Below, one piece after another: positions 47,801 to 60,031 of a stretch of 64,000 nt of DNA (the stretch's first letter is position 1; each line of letters starts with the position of its first letter). The notes beneath the pieces are model-generated. The model made no database searches. It had not been told where the DNA came from and saw only the letters and a program-made list of their open reading frames with translations. Location: the NCBI GenBank assembly GCA_035079005.1, contig CM068721.1:1679001-1743000 (forward strand), in the 5' to 3' direction. The position numbers and the translations under genes are program-made. This DNA comes from Fraxinus americana. Lineage: Eukaryota > Streptophyta > Magnoliopsida > Lamiales > Oleaceae.

Positions 47801-50800
47801 TCACAAGTTCACAGTGGATTTACCTTATGAAAATGGGGACTCAGAGGACTATACATATTAGAGGGACAAATTGATCATTTTTTCGGCTCCAATATATTGA
47901 CGGTCAAACAGGGGTTGACTAGTGGCATGATGGTTGAATTTCATATCATATTTTTCTTCCACAAAATTCAATTGACACGAGAGTGTAATTTTGGTTCTTT
48001 AGTAGAATGAATCGAGATTAATAGTCAAGTCTCAATTGATCAAGACCTGATCATGAGGGCACACATTTTGAGGATCTAGGATTTTAATCTTGGAGAATAT
48101 TCTCCAAGATAGCATTTTTTTCCAAAATTAGTAAGTAATCTAAGAGGGCTTTTGCACCAAGGAGGAAGCACTTCCACCTTTTCCCAAAGGCATGTAAAGA
48201 GACACGAGAGAGAAGGCTAAAAGGAAGGAAGAAGGATTGTTAGCTTGGTGAGGGGGCCACTGAAACTCACTACGAGGTTAAATTTTTAAGCTTTTTATGT
48301 GGAGATTCAAGAAAAAAATTCTATTACCTTGGAGTTCAAAGATCCATTAGTTTTTAGTCTCTAAAAAATTGATTTCTTTCGGGATTTTAAGCCTACACCC
48401 AATATAAAAGAAGCCCTGCGTTCATAAATAGTAACTATAGTGCTCACAAGATGCACATATGCACTATACAAAACAAAATCACAGCCCAAATGCAATTTAT
48501 ATGTCAATATAAAGAATATGAATAGTTAAAGTGCTGAAATAAGCAATAAAGTTAAAACGTAAGGACTCACCTCTGCACACTTCTTTGGCAGCACTAAGCG
48601 CCCAACACGTCCAGCATCACTGGCACTAAGCATTTTCTCAAACAAAGGAGTAATTATTGAGTTTGAACTATCAAGATGCTAAGGTAATATCGAGGTACTA
48701 AATTGCAGAATTTCAAATCAACACACCGACTTCAATTAACTATGAAGTTATTATGGATCCATGCAGGTCATATAACACCTACTTAAGAGAAAATAATAGC
48801 ATATATTATTTAAAAAGTATAATTCCAAGACAGTCAGTAATAATAATAACTAAGACATGGAAAAAAAAAAAAAGCAAAATTCTTTCTCTAACCACAGGAT
48901 ACTCGCTGGAAATTTGTTGCAACTCCTTATCAGTTATTCGAGGCCAATACCGAGGAAGCAACTGATTTCGACCACGGCCATCTCCTCGAGATTTTCCATT
49001 GCGCACTCGAGCCTCACCAGATGAGTCAATTCCATTGTGAATCTTAACCTGTTCGCCCGCGAGTGTTGAAAGGGATGGTGGTTGTAAAAGAGTTGCAGAA
49101 ACCTGGTCACTATCATTTGTTTCATTTCTAAATGGAGGAGCGGCAATCAAACTCAATTCAGAAGTAGGAGAATCATTCTTGGGGAATGATGGCAGATGGG
49201 AAACATTTACAGATGGATTAGGTTGCTCCTCCTTACTCAATTCTGCAAGAAAAGGGCATGCATCAGATTCTGATACAAATATTGTATTCATGTACTTTGG
49301 ACATTTTTCCGGAAAGAAACTGTTAGGAGTATTGGGCCTAACTCCACACAATAAAACCGGCTTATTATGGGAGGATTGCCCTCACCTTATTAAGTGGATC
49401 ATTCATATTTTCCCAATCAATGTGGGATTCTAATACGTCCCCTCACGCACAGCGTGGACCATGCCAAACAACTGTGAACAAATCGATATTTGTTGGCACC
49501 TAACATTGCATAATTGGGCTAGCTCTGATACCATGTTAGGAATATTGGGCCTAACTCCACCTAATAAAACCGGCTTATTAGGGGAGGATTGCCCTCACCT
49601 TATTAAGTTGATCATTTATATTTTCCCAAACAATATGAGATTCTAATAGAAACAAATAATAGGGAACCAAAATTTTCTTTGCTCAATTGAAAAATAGTCA
49701 TAAAAGTAGTTACCAGCATTTCTGTCCTCAACGATTTCAAATGGACCACTTCTCAACTTTCCATAAATTAATCTCTCAAAGGAGTTTCCATCTTTCTTTT
49801 CAAGGAAAGAGGTAGATAATCTCTCAAAAATACGGAATCTATCAATGCTGCCTGACATATCAACTTCAAAGGCCGTCCTTGGCTGCAACTCAAATTGGAT
49901 ACTAGAACCGTTTAATAAATTGGGTGCCTGCCGCCAAGATGATGGACCTGAGCCAGTTATTGTACTCCAGTTTCTCATTGAGATGTCCTTCATTCTTTCA
50001 GGCTCTGAAGAAACGAAGTGTGGAGGTGGCCAAGCAGGATTTGGAGTCTGGAGCCAGGAAAAAAAAAATGTTAAAGATATGGACATCATCATTTGTTGGT
50101 ATATAAAATATGGGATTATGATCAAATTAAGCCATTACTTTTCACAAAAAGACAAGAACTCTATGATGGTACTCTGCACAACTGCTCATAAAAAAAATCA
50201 AATAAGAGACTCAAATTTATAAGAACGCTTCTTTGTATCAGTAGTGGCTGCGATGTATCTGATTGCGTTGGATCTTGAGTGAGTGATCACATGGAGCGTA
50301 GAAAAAAGATTTATGTAGTCAGTTGGGCTGAGTTCGCTGCTGCTGTTGATTCCATGTAAAAAGAGTCCCCCCCCCCCAACCCCCCGGAGTGCGACAAGTG
50401 GTCCAAAGAAATTAGGTCCAACAAAATTAGTAACAAATCAAATGAAGCTCTTAAAGGTTTTAATTCAAAATTTTCCAATGTACAAGCACAAAAAGGCAGA
50501 TAGGGTGACATGATAGTAACTCAACTGCTTCGGAATTTCATATAAAACACAAGACTCAGTAAAAAGAGTCATATAATCCTTACCAAAATATTATTCTTTG
50601 CACATGATAAGCATTCAATCCCTCCTGCATCCAATAGTATAAACATATGGAATGAAACTATACAGCCACAATGTATTTGCTGCAATGAAAAATTCATCAT
50701 TAGTAATCTCTCAATATTGCAAAGTAAAAAGATGTAACCATGAGGGGTTGCTCAATTGGTCAGGCTTTGGGTTTGCTCCCCAATGGTCACCAATTCAAGT

Positions 50801-52162
50801 CCCCTCAGGGCCACTGAGGTGAGTACCCGGCCGTAAACTTTAGAGCCCCGTGGAATTAGTCGAGATGCGCGCAAGCTGGTCCGGACATCCACGGTTATCA
50901 AAAAAAAAAAAAAAAGGGTGTACTTCAAAATTTCGTGTCCAAACACGAAAAATACAAAAAATATTTCTCTAGTGTAAAAAGATAGAAGCATGAAACTAGC
51001 TCACCTTCCCACAAGATTCACAACATCTCCAACCAGAAGCATTCAGGTGGAACATTTCGCAAAAATTCCCCTCCTCATAAGCAGAACTAGATAGACTCGA
51101 AATTACATCAAGCGTGACAGTAAGTAACAAAAAGGCTAAAAGCCAAATTAACATTATGAAGCAATATTCTTCCAGACAAACCCATGATAGGATGTCAGCA
51201 TGATACAGCTTACAGCTGAAGTTCCAATTATGCAAGCTGTAGTTTTTGAAAGATCACTTAAAGTCCTACTTTACACATCAAAAACCATTTAATTTATCTA
51301 ACCAAATTTTGAAAAACCAACAAGTCATTTTTCCCAACATTTTTCCAAGTAAATCAGTTTTGCCATTAAGTCCCTTTCAAGATATGAATATTCAGAAAAA
51401 ATATATATAAAAGCAATTTGTCAAAATTGTTAGTACTAAAATGATAGAGGTTGTCAAGCCAAAATGGAGGAGCCACCAGCATTCAAGCCAAAATAGGTTG
51501 CAATGCAGAGTGATGGCAAGTTCCACTAGGTAACTTGGAGATATGAAGATGATATTAGACTCATAAATAAAAAGAAAAGGCAGATTACATCATATTTATG
51601 CTCTCCATAAATAGTCAAAATTAATTGATGTGAAGTTCACCTGAAAAGATAAGGAATTAGACACAGGCAAAAAATGTCTAGTCTTCTCTGTTTAACAAAT
51701 TATTAATTTTGAAGTAGAAACTAGTTACTGAATTTCAATGTAGACCTGCCTGATCACTGTATTTTAATTATACAGAACAGCTGATAAAAGAATATACGAA
51801 TATTATAAGAAAAACATATTAAAGGATTTACATAAATTTGAAATCAAATGATATTCTCTATCAACTATGTTCAATCAAATTGAAACTGAGCAAAATCTTA
51901 ACCACATTGACCCATAGTAACACCAAATTCGAAGTTTTCAATTTGGTATTTTCTTGGTTGAATTACACATTTCACACTCCAAAAACCTGCAACTTCACTC
52001 AAAATTTACACTAGCAATAACATCTAAACAAACATGTCAACCAACAAAAATGAACATTCTGGACTCAATGTTCACTCTCCAAAACGCACAATGAACATAA
52101 TGCAAATGCTGGCCATATCATCAAGGACAATCAAAATTCTAAACTCCATTTCAAGTTTTTCA

Positions 52163-52200
<38 letters not shown>

Positions 52201-52484
52201 TTTTTTTTTTTTTGGTCTGTATCTCTCTCTAAAAACAACAGAATCGCAATAAGAATTCATAAAAAAATCCATACTTGGAACATAATTTTCACTTTCCCTT
52301 TTCCACTGAAAATCAAACTTAAAATTGTAAATGGAATGTCGAAAGAAGTCAAACCAACAAAAAGCAAATGTTCTTACGCGCAGCGATCACAGAGGTCGGC
52401 GTAGTCGCCGGTACGGCATCGCCAACCTCTCCTCCACTTTTCCGACTGTTCTTTGCAATCCGAATTGAAGCAAGACTTCGACAT
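41805..52484 (-). CDS. VAL: VAL-type B3 domain transcriptional repressor (HSI2 family), 13 exons
   Basis: Exons, 5' to 3' on the minus strand: 52484-52378, 51086-51005, 50679-50584, 50047-49714, 49242-48893, 48678-48571, 45972-45798, 45249-45173, 44094-43696, 43163-43114, 43019-42906, 42658-42588, 42502-41805. All junctions are GT-AG and phases agree, giving 886 residues without a stop. Order: N-terminal Cys-rich zinc region (about 1-95), B3 (about 331-440), CW zinc finger (about 598-640), CxC segment (near 703), EAR motif DLNIQP (near 808). This order is specific to VAL/HSI2 repressors. Known family members bind RY elements and methylated H3 and recruit histone deacetylase and Polycomb to silence seed-maturation genes and FLC. 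The start is the only ATG opening the CFNSDC zinc region. Paralogue number (VAL1, 2 or 3) is not decided. Confidence 0.93.
42588..43019 (-). other. VAL: VAL CW zinc finger (exons 11-12)
   Basis: Exon 11 encodes WVECEDCFKWRKVP, then WTCSGNVW. The fourth zinc cysteine (SLCST) comes from exon 12, so the domain depends on that splice junction. CW domains bind methylated lysine 4 of histone H3 in several families; in VAL they aid chromatin targeting. Confidence 0.9.
44746..44868. mobile_element. MITE in VAL intron 8
   Basis: A foldback of about 123 bp: agtaatgctatctaac...cctaggtggca on the left, and the complement (tgccacctaaac...gctagatagcatta) on the right. It is the same family as the MITE in the locus A promoters. 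Confidence 0.65.
46200..46600 (-). repeat. LTR-like sequence in VAL intron 6
   Basis: Read on the minus strand: agtgatggggaataaag, a region around ctctatataaagaggg, then acaatgcat-type and CT-rich transcribed sequence. This is the layout of a copia LTR. Termini and target duplication are not clear, so it is a tentative fragment. Confidence 0.4.
46601..48570 (-). other. Rest of VAL intron 6
   Basis: AT-rich with no exon of VAL and no other gene. Parts around 47150-48400 have a repeat-like texture (for example gagacacgagagagaagg), but I cannot assign a family. Confidence 0.4.
49321..49648 (-). mobile_element. TRIM element in VAL intron 4
   Basis: Two 115-bp LTRs (49321-49435 and 49534-49648, tgttagga...ctaata) flank a 98-bp interior. 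On the minus strand a primer site tggtatcagagct abuts one LTR and a purine tract gaggggacg abuts the other. The 5-bp target duplication gaaac lies at 49316-49320 and 49649-49653. The element has no coding capacity. It sits about 80 bp upstream (in gene sense) of the exon 5 acceptor and leaves both splice sites intact. Confidence 0.9.
50584..52484 (-). other. VAL: VAL N-terminal zinc-binding region (exons 1-3)
   Basis: Exon 1 encodes CFNSDCKEQSEKWRRGW and LCDRCA; exon 2 encodes SAYEEGNFCEMFH and CCESCGK; exon 3 encodes IHCGCIVSFH and GGIECLSC. The paired cysteines and the HCGC motif form the PHD-like domain found at the start of VAL proteins, which contacts Polycomb partners in studied relatives. 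Confidence 0.85.
50741..50915 (+). mobile_element. tRNA-derived SINE in VAL intron 2
   Basis: The 5' part carries a polymerase III A box (ttgctcaattggtca) and a B box (aattcaagtcc), and a tRNA-unrelated body follows. It ends ccacggttatc plus a run of A. The size and organisation are those of plant SINEs. It is opposite in orientation to the gene. A clear target duplication was not found. Confidence 0.75.
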
Positions 52485-52737
52485 TACGAATAAAAGCCTA
52501 ACCAAACCTATAGTAACAAAAACTTAATCTTAAAAACTACCCAAAAATTTACTTTTTTTACTTAATTAAAATTGGGAAAGTAGAATTTGAAGCCATTTTC
52601 AGAGAGAGTGAGGGGAGGGGGAACGAGGGTTCTAAAAGGGTTTTAGAGAGAGAGAGAGATGGAGGGGGGGGGGGGGTGGGAGGGGGGAACTGAAGACGAA
52701 AAGAGGGTTAATTAGTTGAATGATTAGTGAATTACCA
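52485..52737 (-). promoter_or_regulatory. VAL 5' UTR and promoter-proximal region
   Basis: Just upstream of the VAL ATG, bases 52595-52690 are a GA/G-rich run on the plus strand, that is a CT/C-rich run on the transcribed strand, as in many plant 5' leaders. The sequence also contains ctaaaaccct, close to a telo-box (aaaccctaa). A TATA box is not evident. Confidence 0.5.
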
Positions 52738-53085
52738 CTTATAATTAAACTTAAAAATATCTTTTAATGGTCATTAAATTTAAAAACATATCTCAATAAT
52801 TACTGAATTATGCACCGTATTACCTATCTATCACTCAAGTGGAAAAAATCTATTAAATTCAGCAAAACGGCGTCGAGTTGAGTGATAGAGGGATATTACG
52901 GTTCATAGTCCAATGATCATTGAAATATATTTTTAAATTCAGTTACTAAGTAGTAACATTTGGCGAAATACAGTGACTATTGAGATGCATTTTTTAGTTT
53001 AGTTATTAAGTAGTAACATTTGGTATAGTTAAGTGACAATTGATATATATTTTTAAATTCAATTATTAACCTTCGAATCGACCTC
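52738..53085. mobile_element. Foldback element with tandem right arms upstream of VAL
   Basis: The left arm (ttaatggtcattaaatttaa ... cctatctatcactcaa) is inverted on the right (ttgagtgatagaggga ... tgatcattgaaatatat). The right terminal segment of about 65 bp is repeated in tandem three times (near 52925, 52985 and 53045, around aagtagtaacatttgg). There is no transposase. Confidence 0.6.
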
Positions 53086-53760
53086 TGAAAGAAGAAATGA
53101 AAGAAAATGAAAGGAAAACAAAAAAGAGGAAATGGACAATTAGAGACCTATAAATCGAATAAGAATAGAACTTTTATTGATGTCTATTATGAAATAAATG
53201 AATGACTGTCCAAATGAACGACATTAATCATACCACTCTCAGTAATTCTTTTTGTATCATTGTGCTTTGATTGCATTGTCTGAAGTAGTCATTTAGTCAC
53301 TTACTTGATGTTAATAGTCTAAACACTGTCTAATGAGCATTCTTTGCGTGATAAAAATGCATTTGCACTCTGAAATGAGACATAAGATGGGGAACTCTCA
53401 CTTCAGGAATGAATATAGGATAAGTATCATTTGCATGTTGTATCTTCATAGCTTCAGTTGTTGGCTATCCCTTTGGTGAAGCTCATTTCAGTGGTTCATG
53501 TTACAGTAAATTGATATGTTGATAATGGAGAATTGACTCTGTGCTTTATATTAGGTTTGATAACAAAGACTTCCTAGTTCTGTACCATAGATGAATTTTA
53601 TCCATTTTGGACCTTTCCGGCAGGTTGTTTAGATTCTGCCATCATTTTGTATGATCAAGTCTTTTTGGGCTTCCCTTTACTACTTTACTAAGGAAATATG
53701 CATTTATATTCAACGTAAGACACAATAAATGCAGATTGATAAGTCATTTTATGATCAATC
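53086..53760. other. Intergenic between VAL and the riboflavin kinase locus
   Basis: No coding frame. In particular, the expected first exon of the riboflavin kinase/FMN hydrolase gene (HAD motif DLDGT) is not found on either strand here. Confidence 0.5.
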
Positions 53761-54281
53761 CCGAACAACAATGCCCGAGATTGTTTCCGGTTATCTAGGG
53801 AGTTTTCCTAAGGTGTCCTCCTCATACTTCATTGCTGCATGTAACGATTCCACGTCACCTCGAACTTTTACCTTTATCCATTTCTCTACCCCAAAAGACA
53901 TACTTTAGTAGGACTCTACTTCTATCTTCAAATTTATCCAACTCCGATAAGGTTGAATCCCACGAGGACCTTTTTGTCATATCCTAAAAGAATTTTAACA
54001 CATTTTAAGACTCCAAAAAGGATACGATATCCAATAATCTAACCATACTAGGAGTGTACCACCTACTCTATAAATACATGACCACAATTCATTATTCAGG
54101 TATATTTTACATTCAATTTATAGTTTTACGCTTATATTTTCCCCTTTCACTAACTTAAGCATCGGAGGGACAACGAAGACACACCTCGAAGCCTTTGTTT
54201 TAGGTACCGAAAATTTCGTTCGTGATCATCCTCAATCGTTAAGCTTGATAATAACATGTGACAATTTTTGGTAATATCACA
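53760..54281 (+). repeat. Gypsy-like LTR remnant upstream of the riboflavin kinase exons
   Basis: Related to 37080-37704. It has TATAAATA at 54069-54076, cttaagcatcggaggg and ttttaggtaccg in the same order, and ends near atatcaca. It lies 135 bp before the first surviving riboflavin kinase exon and may have contributed to loss of the upstream part. The left border is uncertain. Confidence 0.55.
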
Positions 54282-55051
54282 GATTATCACCTATTGATTT
54301 TTGTCATACTGGACTAGTTTGTGTTTGGAATTTTCATAATGTAAATTAGATGTTCTTTTCTTACACCGTTTTTGTTTTTATTTCTTAACTATAACGTAAA
54401 ATTGATTTTATGTCAGATGGCATTTTGAGTGATGTTTTGAAAGCAAGCTTAGTCTAGTATGGGAAACAATGGGATGGAAGAAGAGCTCATAGAATCGTAG
54501 GAAAGACACCTTATGCAGCTTCGGCAGCTGTTCTGGAGGATTATGAGCTGCCTATTTCAACAGATGAATGCATATCAGAAATTACACAAAGATTCTCTGA
54601 GCAGTAATTTTCCTGTGAACTAATCTCTTTCTGCATTATCATTTTGTGTCAAGTTTTCCCATCCAAAAAATCATAGCATCTATGGTTGGTGACTTTTGGA
54701 TGTGTGCTTTGTTTTTGCACACAAATATATTATTTTCATTTAATATGCTTAAGATTTTAGAAATTCATAGTATATCTTGCTCGTTAGAGATTTCTGATAA
54801 CTGTACTAGTGTTTTATATTCAATGGTGAAAAAATGAAAAACAGGTTTGTATATTTTGCTATTTCTGTGATAGGTGGTGCTATATCAAAGCTCAACCCGG
54901 TGCCAAGAGGTTAATTAATCATTTGAGGAGTCATGGAGTGCCAATGGCGTTGGCTTCCAATTCTCCAGATACGAATATTGAAACCGAGATATCTTATCAT
55001 CAGGGTAGGTTTATCTGAAAACCTCAACTAATAAACACACACTTCATAAAC

Positions 55052-55414
55052 TATCAGAAAATACATATCATCATTTACCAGCAACATCATCAGGCTACGT
55101 GGAAGATGACCTGGAAGGAAGCAAGCTGGAATCAACAGATCAGAAGGATCTAGAATAAAGATGAAAAACCAATCCAACCTGCTGGGAGACAATTCTGTTG
55201 AAGGCACATGTTTAGATTCCTTTTTGTATAGCATTTTTTTTCTCTTTCCTCCAGTCGGTTGTAACCATTATTGGTAGAAGATATTCCTTTTGCTTCATGG
55301 TTAAATAGTGGATACTTTTAGATTGTAAATTATCAAGTTTGGAATACAATAAAGAATTCCTTCAAATCTTCAATTGTGTTTGTTTCATTTCTTAGATTTA
55401 AGCTAAATCTTATA
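55052..55414 (+). repeat. 5' LTR of copia element 3
   Basis: 363 bp. Its first 300 or so bases appear identical to the 3' LTR, whereas the last 55 (after gaattccttcaaatc) differ at several positions. Confidence 0.88.
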
Positions 55415-55439
55415 TGGTATCAGAGCCTTAATGGCATAA

Positions 55440-58400
55440 ACTGATTCCAATTATCCAAATGTTACTCTGAATCCTCCCCAAAATTCCAATATCAATCCAA
55501 GCTCCTCTGCTGAAACGGGAGTAGCACCTCATGACCCCACATCACCAATAGTCCTTACTACATTGGCAGCAATGATGGCAGTGGTGCCACACTGGTTACT
55601 CACCAGCTTGATACAAACAACTACTATTCCTGGGCAAGGTCTATGAAGAGAGCACTTAGGATCAAGAACAAGTTGGGCTTCATTGATGCAACTATTTGTG
55701 AGCCAACTGATCCGAATGACCCTCTGATAGAGCATTAGCTACGGCGCAACGACATTGTGATCACTTGGCTTCAAAACACTATGGCTATAGACATTAAGTG
55801 CAATATTGTCTATGCCAAGACAACCTATCAATTATGGATTGAACTAGAACAATGGTTTGCACAACAAAATGCTCCAAGAATTTTTGAAATCAAACAGGAC
55901 ATAGCAACACTACTTCAAAATCAGGATGCTGTAAATGTCTACTTCTCCAAGCTTAAAACTCTCTTGGATGAATTGATGAATTATGAGTCAATACCTAATT
56001 GCTCTTGTGGTGGATTAAAGACTGTAATTAGTAATCAGCAGAGAGATTGAGTCATGAAGTTCTTAATGGGATTGAATGACTTCTACAAGGCACTCGAGGC
56101 TCAAATTATGTTAATCAAACCATTCCCAAGCTTAAATGAGGTATATACAATCATATAACAAGAAGAAAAGAAAAGATAAGATAAATTTCTTCTGATGGTA
56201 TTGTAGCGGCTGATTCTATGGCACTTGTATCCAAAGGAAATTTTAGAGATGGAGGAATGAGCTCATTTGGGCAAAGGAAAGACAGATATTACTGTAGCCA
56301 TTGCAAAATTGCTAGTCAATCATTTGAGAGGTGCCTCAAGGTGAACTCAAATAAATCGATACGCTACCATTTGTCGGATGCCGTGCCACACCGTGGATAA
56401 ATGCTACAAGTTGAATGGCTATCCACCAAGCCACAGATCTCGAAAATCGAAATAAGAACACATCATCCTTTGCAAATCCCGATCTCTTGCTTTTTCATGT
56501 AATCGCCAAGAGCAAGTGATAAGGCTCAAATGTCTTTAACTCAAGACCAATATGTTCGAAACTTATGGCTTTGCTTAAACCACAAACCTCCCAAAGCTAC
56601 TCACCATCGGCAAACCGGGCCTCATTCCATCATATCATCTCACTCCAATGAAGACAAACATGCCAAAGATTTACGGTATACCCTTATGCTCTCTTGCCTC
56701 ATACCACTAAGATAATTAACTCTTCGGTGCTCTTGGATCTTAGATACGGGGCAACAGATCATATGATCTGCTCCCGCATCCCTATTTACCAAAATCGTAT
56801 CCGAGGCTTCCTACTCGTTGCTCTTCCTAACGGTGATATTGTTCCACCACTCATGTTGGAACGGTTAAATTTTCGTAGTCATTAATACTTGAAAATGTGC
56901 TTTGTGTGCCTTCATTTTCCTTCAATCTTATATCGAGAAAAATAGCACACACCTTGAATTCTTGTCTCATTTTCTTCTCGATTTTTGCTTCATACAGGGA
57001 CCTTTTAACTTGGACAACGACTGGAATGGGTGAAGTTAAGCAAGGCTTGTATCATCTACTGCAACATGAAATTTCTCCACATGCCTTAACAGAAAAACTA
57101 GCTGATTCCATGCCCAAGATGCCCATGTCTGCTTCCATTATAGCTGACCATACTGATGACTTTGACCTTTGGCACTATAGGTTAGGACATTCTAGTAACA
57201 CCAAAACTCAAAATCGTACCTCCAAAGCCACAAAAACTCCATGTCTGATCTGCCCTCTGGCCAAACTGCAGAAATTGCCTTTTCCCCTTAGCCAACATAA
57301 ATCCCAGAAGTGTTTTGATTTGATACACTGTGATCTATGGGGACCATGTAATGAGATCAGTTATGAAGGTTTTCGATATTTTTTAACTATAGTGGATGAT
57401 TTCAGTCGATGTACTTGGGTATATGCCTTGAAATTAAAATCTGATGCCAGTACTAGTTTGCAAAGTTTTTATTCCATGATTGAAACTCAATTTGAAGCTA
57501 AAATTAAAGTCATCAGATCTGATAATGGTGGGGAATTCGACCTAAAACAATTTTACACTCAAAAAGGAATCATTCATCAAAAGACATGTGTAGAAACGCC
57601 TCAACAAAACTCCATCGTCGAAAGAAAACACCAACATATCTTAAATGTGGCCAGAGCTTTAAGATTTCAGAGTGGATTACCATTGAAATTTTGGAGTGAC
57701 TGCATTTTTACCGCTGTATACCTTATAAACAGAACCCCCACTCCACTGTTGGACCATAAAACTCCCTTTGAGAAACTCTTCCAGTCCCAACCAAATTACA
57801 GTCATCTTAGAGTATTCGGTTGCCTCGCTTTTGCCACCACGTTGATAAATGGGAGGCATAAATTTGATTCTAGAGCAAGGAAGTGCATATTCTTAGGATA
57901 CCCCTTTGGAATCAAAGGATACAAATTGATGGACTTGGAAACAAAGAAAATTTTTACATCTAGAAATGTGATTTTTCACGAAAATATCTTTCCTTTCAAA
58001 CAAGGCTCTGGTAATCCTTCACCTGAAAATTTCATCTCCCAAACTCCCATTGTTACCATTTCAGAAAATTCTGAACCAATTTTTGATCATCACAATTACT
58101 CAAATTCGATTCCCACCAGTCCTGAAGTTAGTTTTCATCAAATCAATGGACAAAGTAATCCTTTCCCAGACATCACAGATAATCCAACTCCTTCACCTCA
58201 AACAAGTCTTAACTTTTCTCATTCTTCAGATAACTCACAGGACAATATGGAGACTAACCAAAATCAGTCCTTGAATGAACTCTCTCTTCGAAGATCAAGC
58301 AGAATTAAGAAAACTCCTGCACATCTGCAAGATTTCGTTTGCCAACAGGCTGCTGCACTTCCCCATTCACAGGACTTGGCCAAGAGAAAGGTCAGCATCC

Positions 58401-59955
58401 TACCAGGTAAACCTTTCCCTCTAAAAGCTACTTTGTCCTACCATAGATTATCCACATCTCACAAAGCTTATGTAGCCACCATCAGCACACACACAGAACC
58501 AAAGAACTTCAGGGAAGCTTTAGAATCACCTGAGTGGTGCAATGCCATGAGAGCTGAAATAGATGCTCTTGAACTTAATGACACTTGGACCATCACAGAC
58601 CTGCCACCTGGCAAAGAAGCTATAGGTTGCAAATGGGTATACAAGATCAAGTACAATGCAAATGGAAGCATAGAAAGATACAAAGCCAGGCTAGTTGCAA
58701 AGGGCTACACACAACAAGAGGGGCTTGACTACCATGAAACATTTTCCCCAGTGGCAAAGATGGTTACGGTTAGAACCTTACTAGCAATGGCAGCCATTAA
58801 AGGATGGCATCTATACCAATTTGACGTGAACAATGCTTTCTTACATGGCGACCTAGAAGAAGAGGTTTATATGCAGCTCCCTCGGGACACCCAAATGACA
58901 GATCAAAAGTTTGTAGACTAAGGAAAAGTCTATATGGCCTAAAGCAAGCATCCGGGCAATGGTATTCCAAGTTATCTAGTTTCATCATTGAACAAGGATA
59001 CACGCAATCAAGAGCCGATTATAGCCTATTCACAAAGAAGACAAAACTCTTTCACTTTGCCCTCCTAGTTTACGTGGATGACATTATAATTACGGACTCG
59101 TTTGAATTCTATCAATGTTCTAAAGGCCTCTCTACATAAGGAATTCGAATTAAGGATCTAGAGGCATTTGAAATTCTTCCTTGGAATTGAGGTAGCAAGA
59201 TCGGATAAAGGGATACACATATGTCAAAGAAAATACGCGCTAGATATCTTAGTCGATGCGGAGGTAAAATTGAGCCGCACCGGCTCGTATCCCGCTTGAT
59301 CAAAACTTAAAGCTTTCTAAGGATCAAGGAGAGCTTATCCCCGAACCAACGGTTTCTGAAGGCTAATTGGAAGGTTGTGTATTTGACCATAACAAGGCGA
59401 CTTGGCATACTCAAATCCGGTTGCTAAGCCGGTTCATGGATAGTCCAAGGTTGCCTCATCTTAATGCGGCACATAAGGTTTTAAGGTATGTTAAACGAGC
59501 ACCAGGGCAAGGCATATTATACTCTTCACAATCAGTTTTACAAGTGACAAGTTATTGTGATTCGGATTGGGGGGCCCGAGACACAAGAAGGTCTCGTTAG
59601 TGGATATTGCGTTTTTATAGGTTCCTCTTTGGTATCTTGGAAGTCTAAGAAGCAAGGAGTTGTGTCCGTATCATCCGCAGAGGCGAATACCGAGCAATAG
59701 CAAATACGTGTTGTGAATTAACATGGCTAAGGTATCTCCTCAATGACTTGCAAATCAACCATCCACAAATCCAAGAACTATATTCTGCGATAACAAGGCT
59801 GCACTCCATATTGCTTCGAACCACTGTCTTCCATGAGAGGACAAAACATATTGAACTTGATTGCCACCTTATTCGAGACAAGATCCAAGATGGGAGCATT
59901 GTTCTTTGGACATGTCGCCAGCTAGAATCAAATAGCAGACCTTCTAACTAAGGCA
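55440..59955 (+). pseudogene. Copia gag-pol of element 3
   Basis: Gag (about 55440-56460) has several stops; its knuckle region includes HTVDKCYKLNGYP. The protease has ATDHMIC near 56755. A long open frame, 56897-58921, covers pre-integrase, integrase (LIHCDLWGP, IVDDFSRCTWVY, RSDNGGEF) and the first half of reverse transcriptase (KARLVAKGYTQQEGLDYHET). A frameshift at about 58905 separates the second half, with YVDD at 59071-59082, and RNase H remnants run to about 59955. Confidence 0.9.
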
Positions 59956-60031
59956 TTAAACTCGCGAAGTTTTTATTCTCATCTTCTCAAGATGGGAGTA
60001 GAAGATATATACTCTCCATCTTGCGGGGGGC

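Larger units (their letters stand above)
45173..48678 (-). other. VAL: VAL B3 DNA-binding domain (exons 6-8)
   Basis: Exon 6 encodes ITPLFEKMLSASDAGRVGRL, exon 7 FRFWPNNNSRMYVLEG, exon 8 VTFSRLEPEGKLVMGGRKAS. This is an uninterrupted B3 domain with the SASDAG and WPNNNSRMYVLEG blocks that contact the RY element (CATGCA) in ABI3/VAL proteins. The domain is split by a 2.6-kb intron carrying LTR-like sequence. Confidence 0.92.

Noticed and set aside
50741..50830. tRNA gene
   Set aside because: A and B boxes are present, but the sequence continues into a SINE body with an A tail and does not fold as a complete tRNA cloverleaf.
55415..55430. tRNA fragment tggtatcagagcc
   Set aside because: It is the primer-binding site of the retrotransposon, not a tRNA gene.
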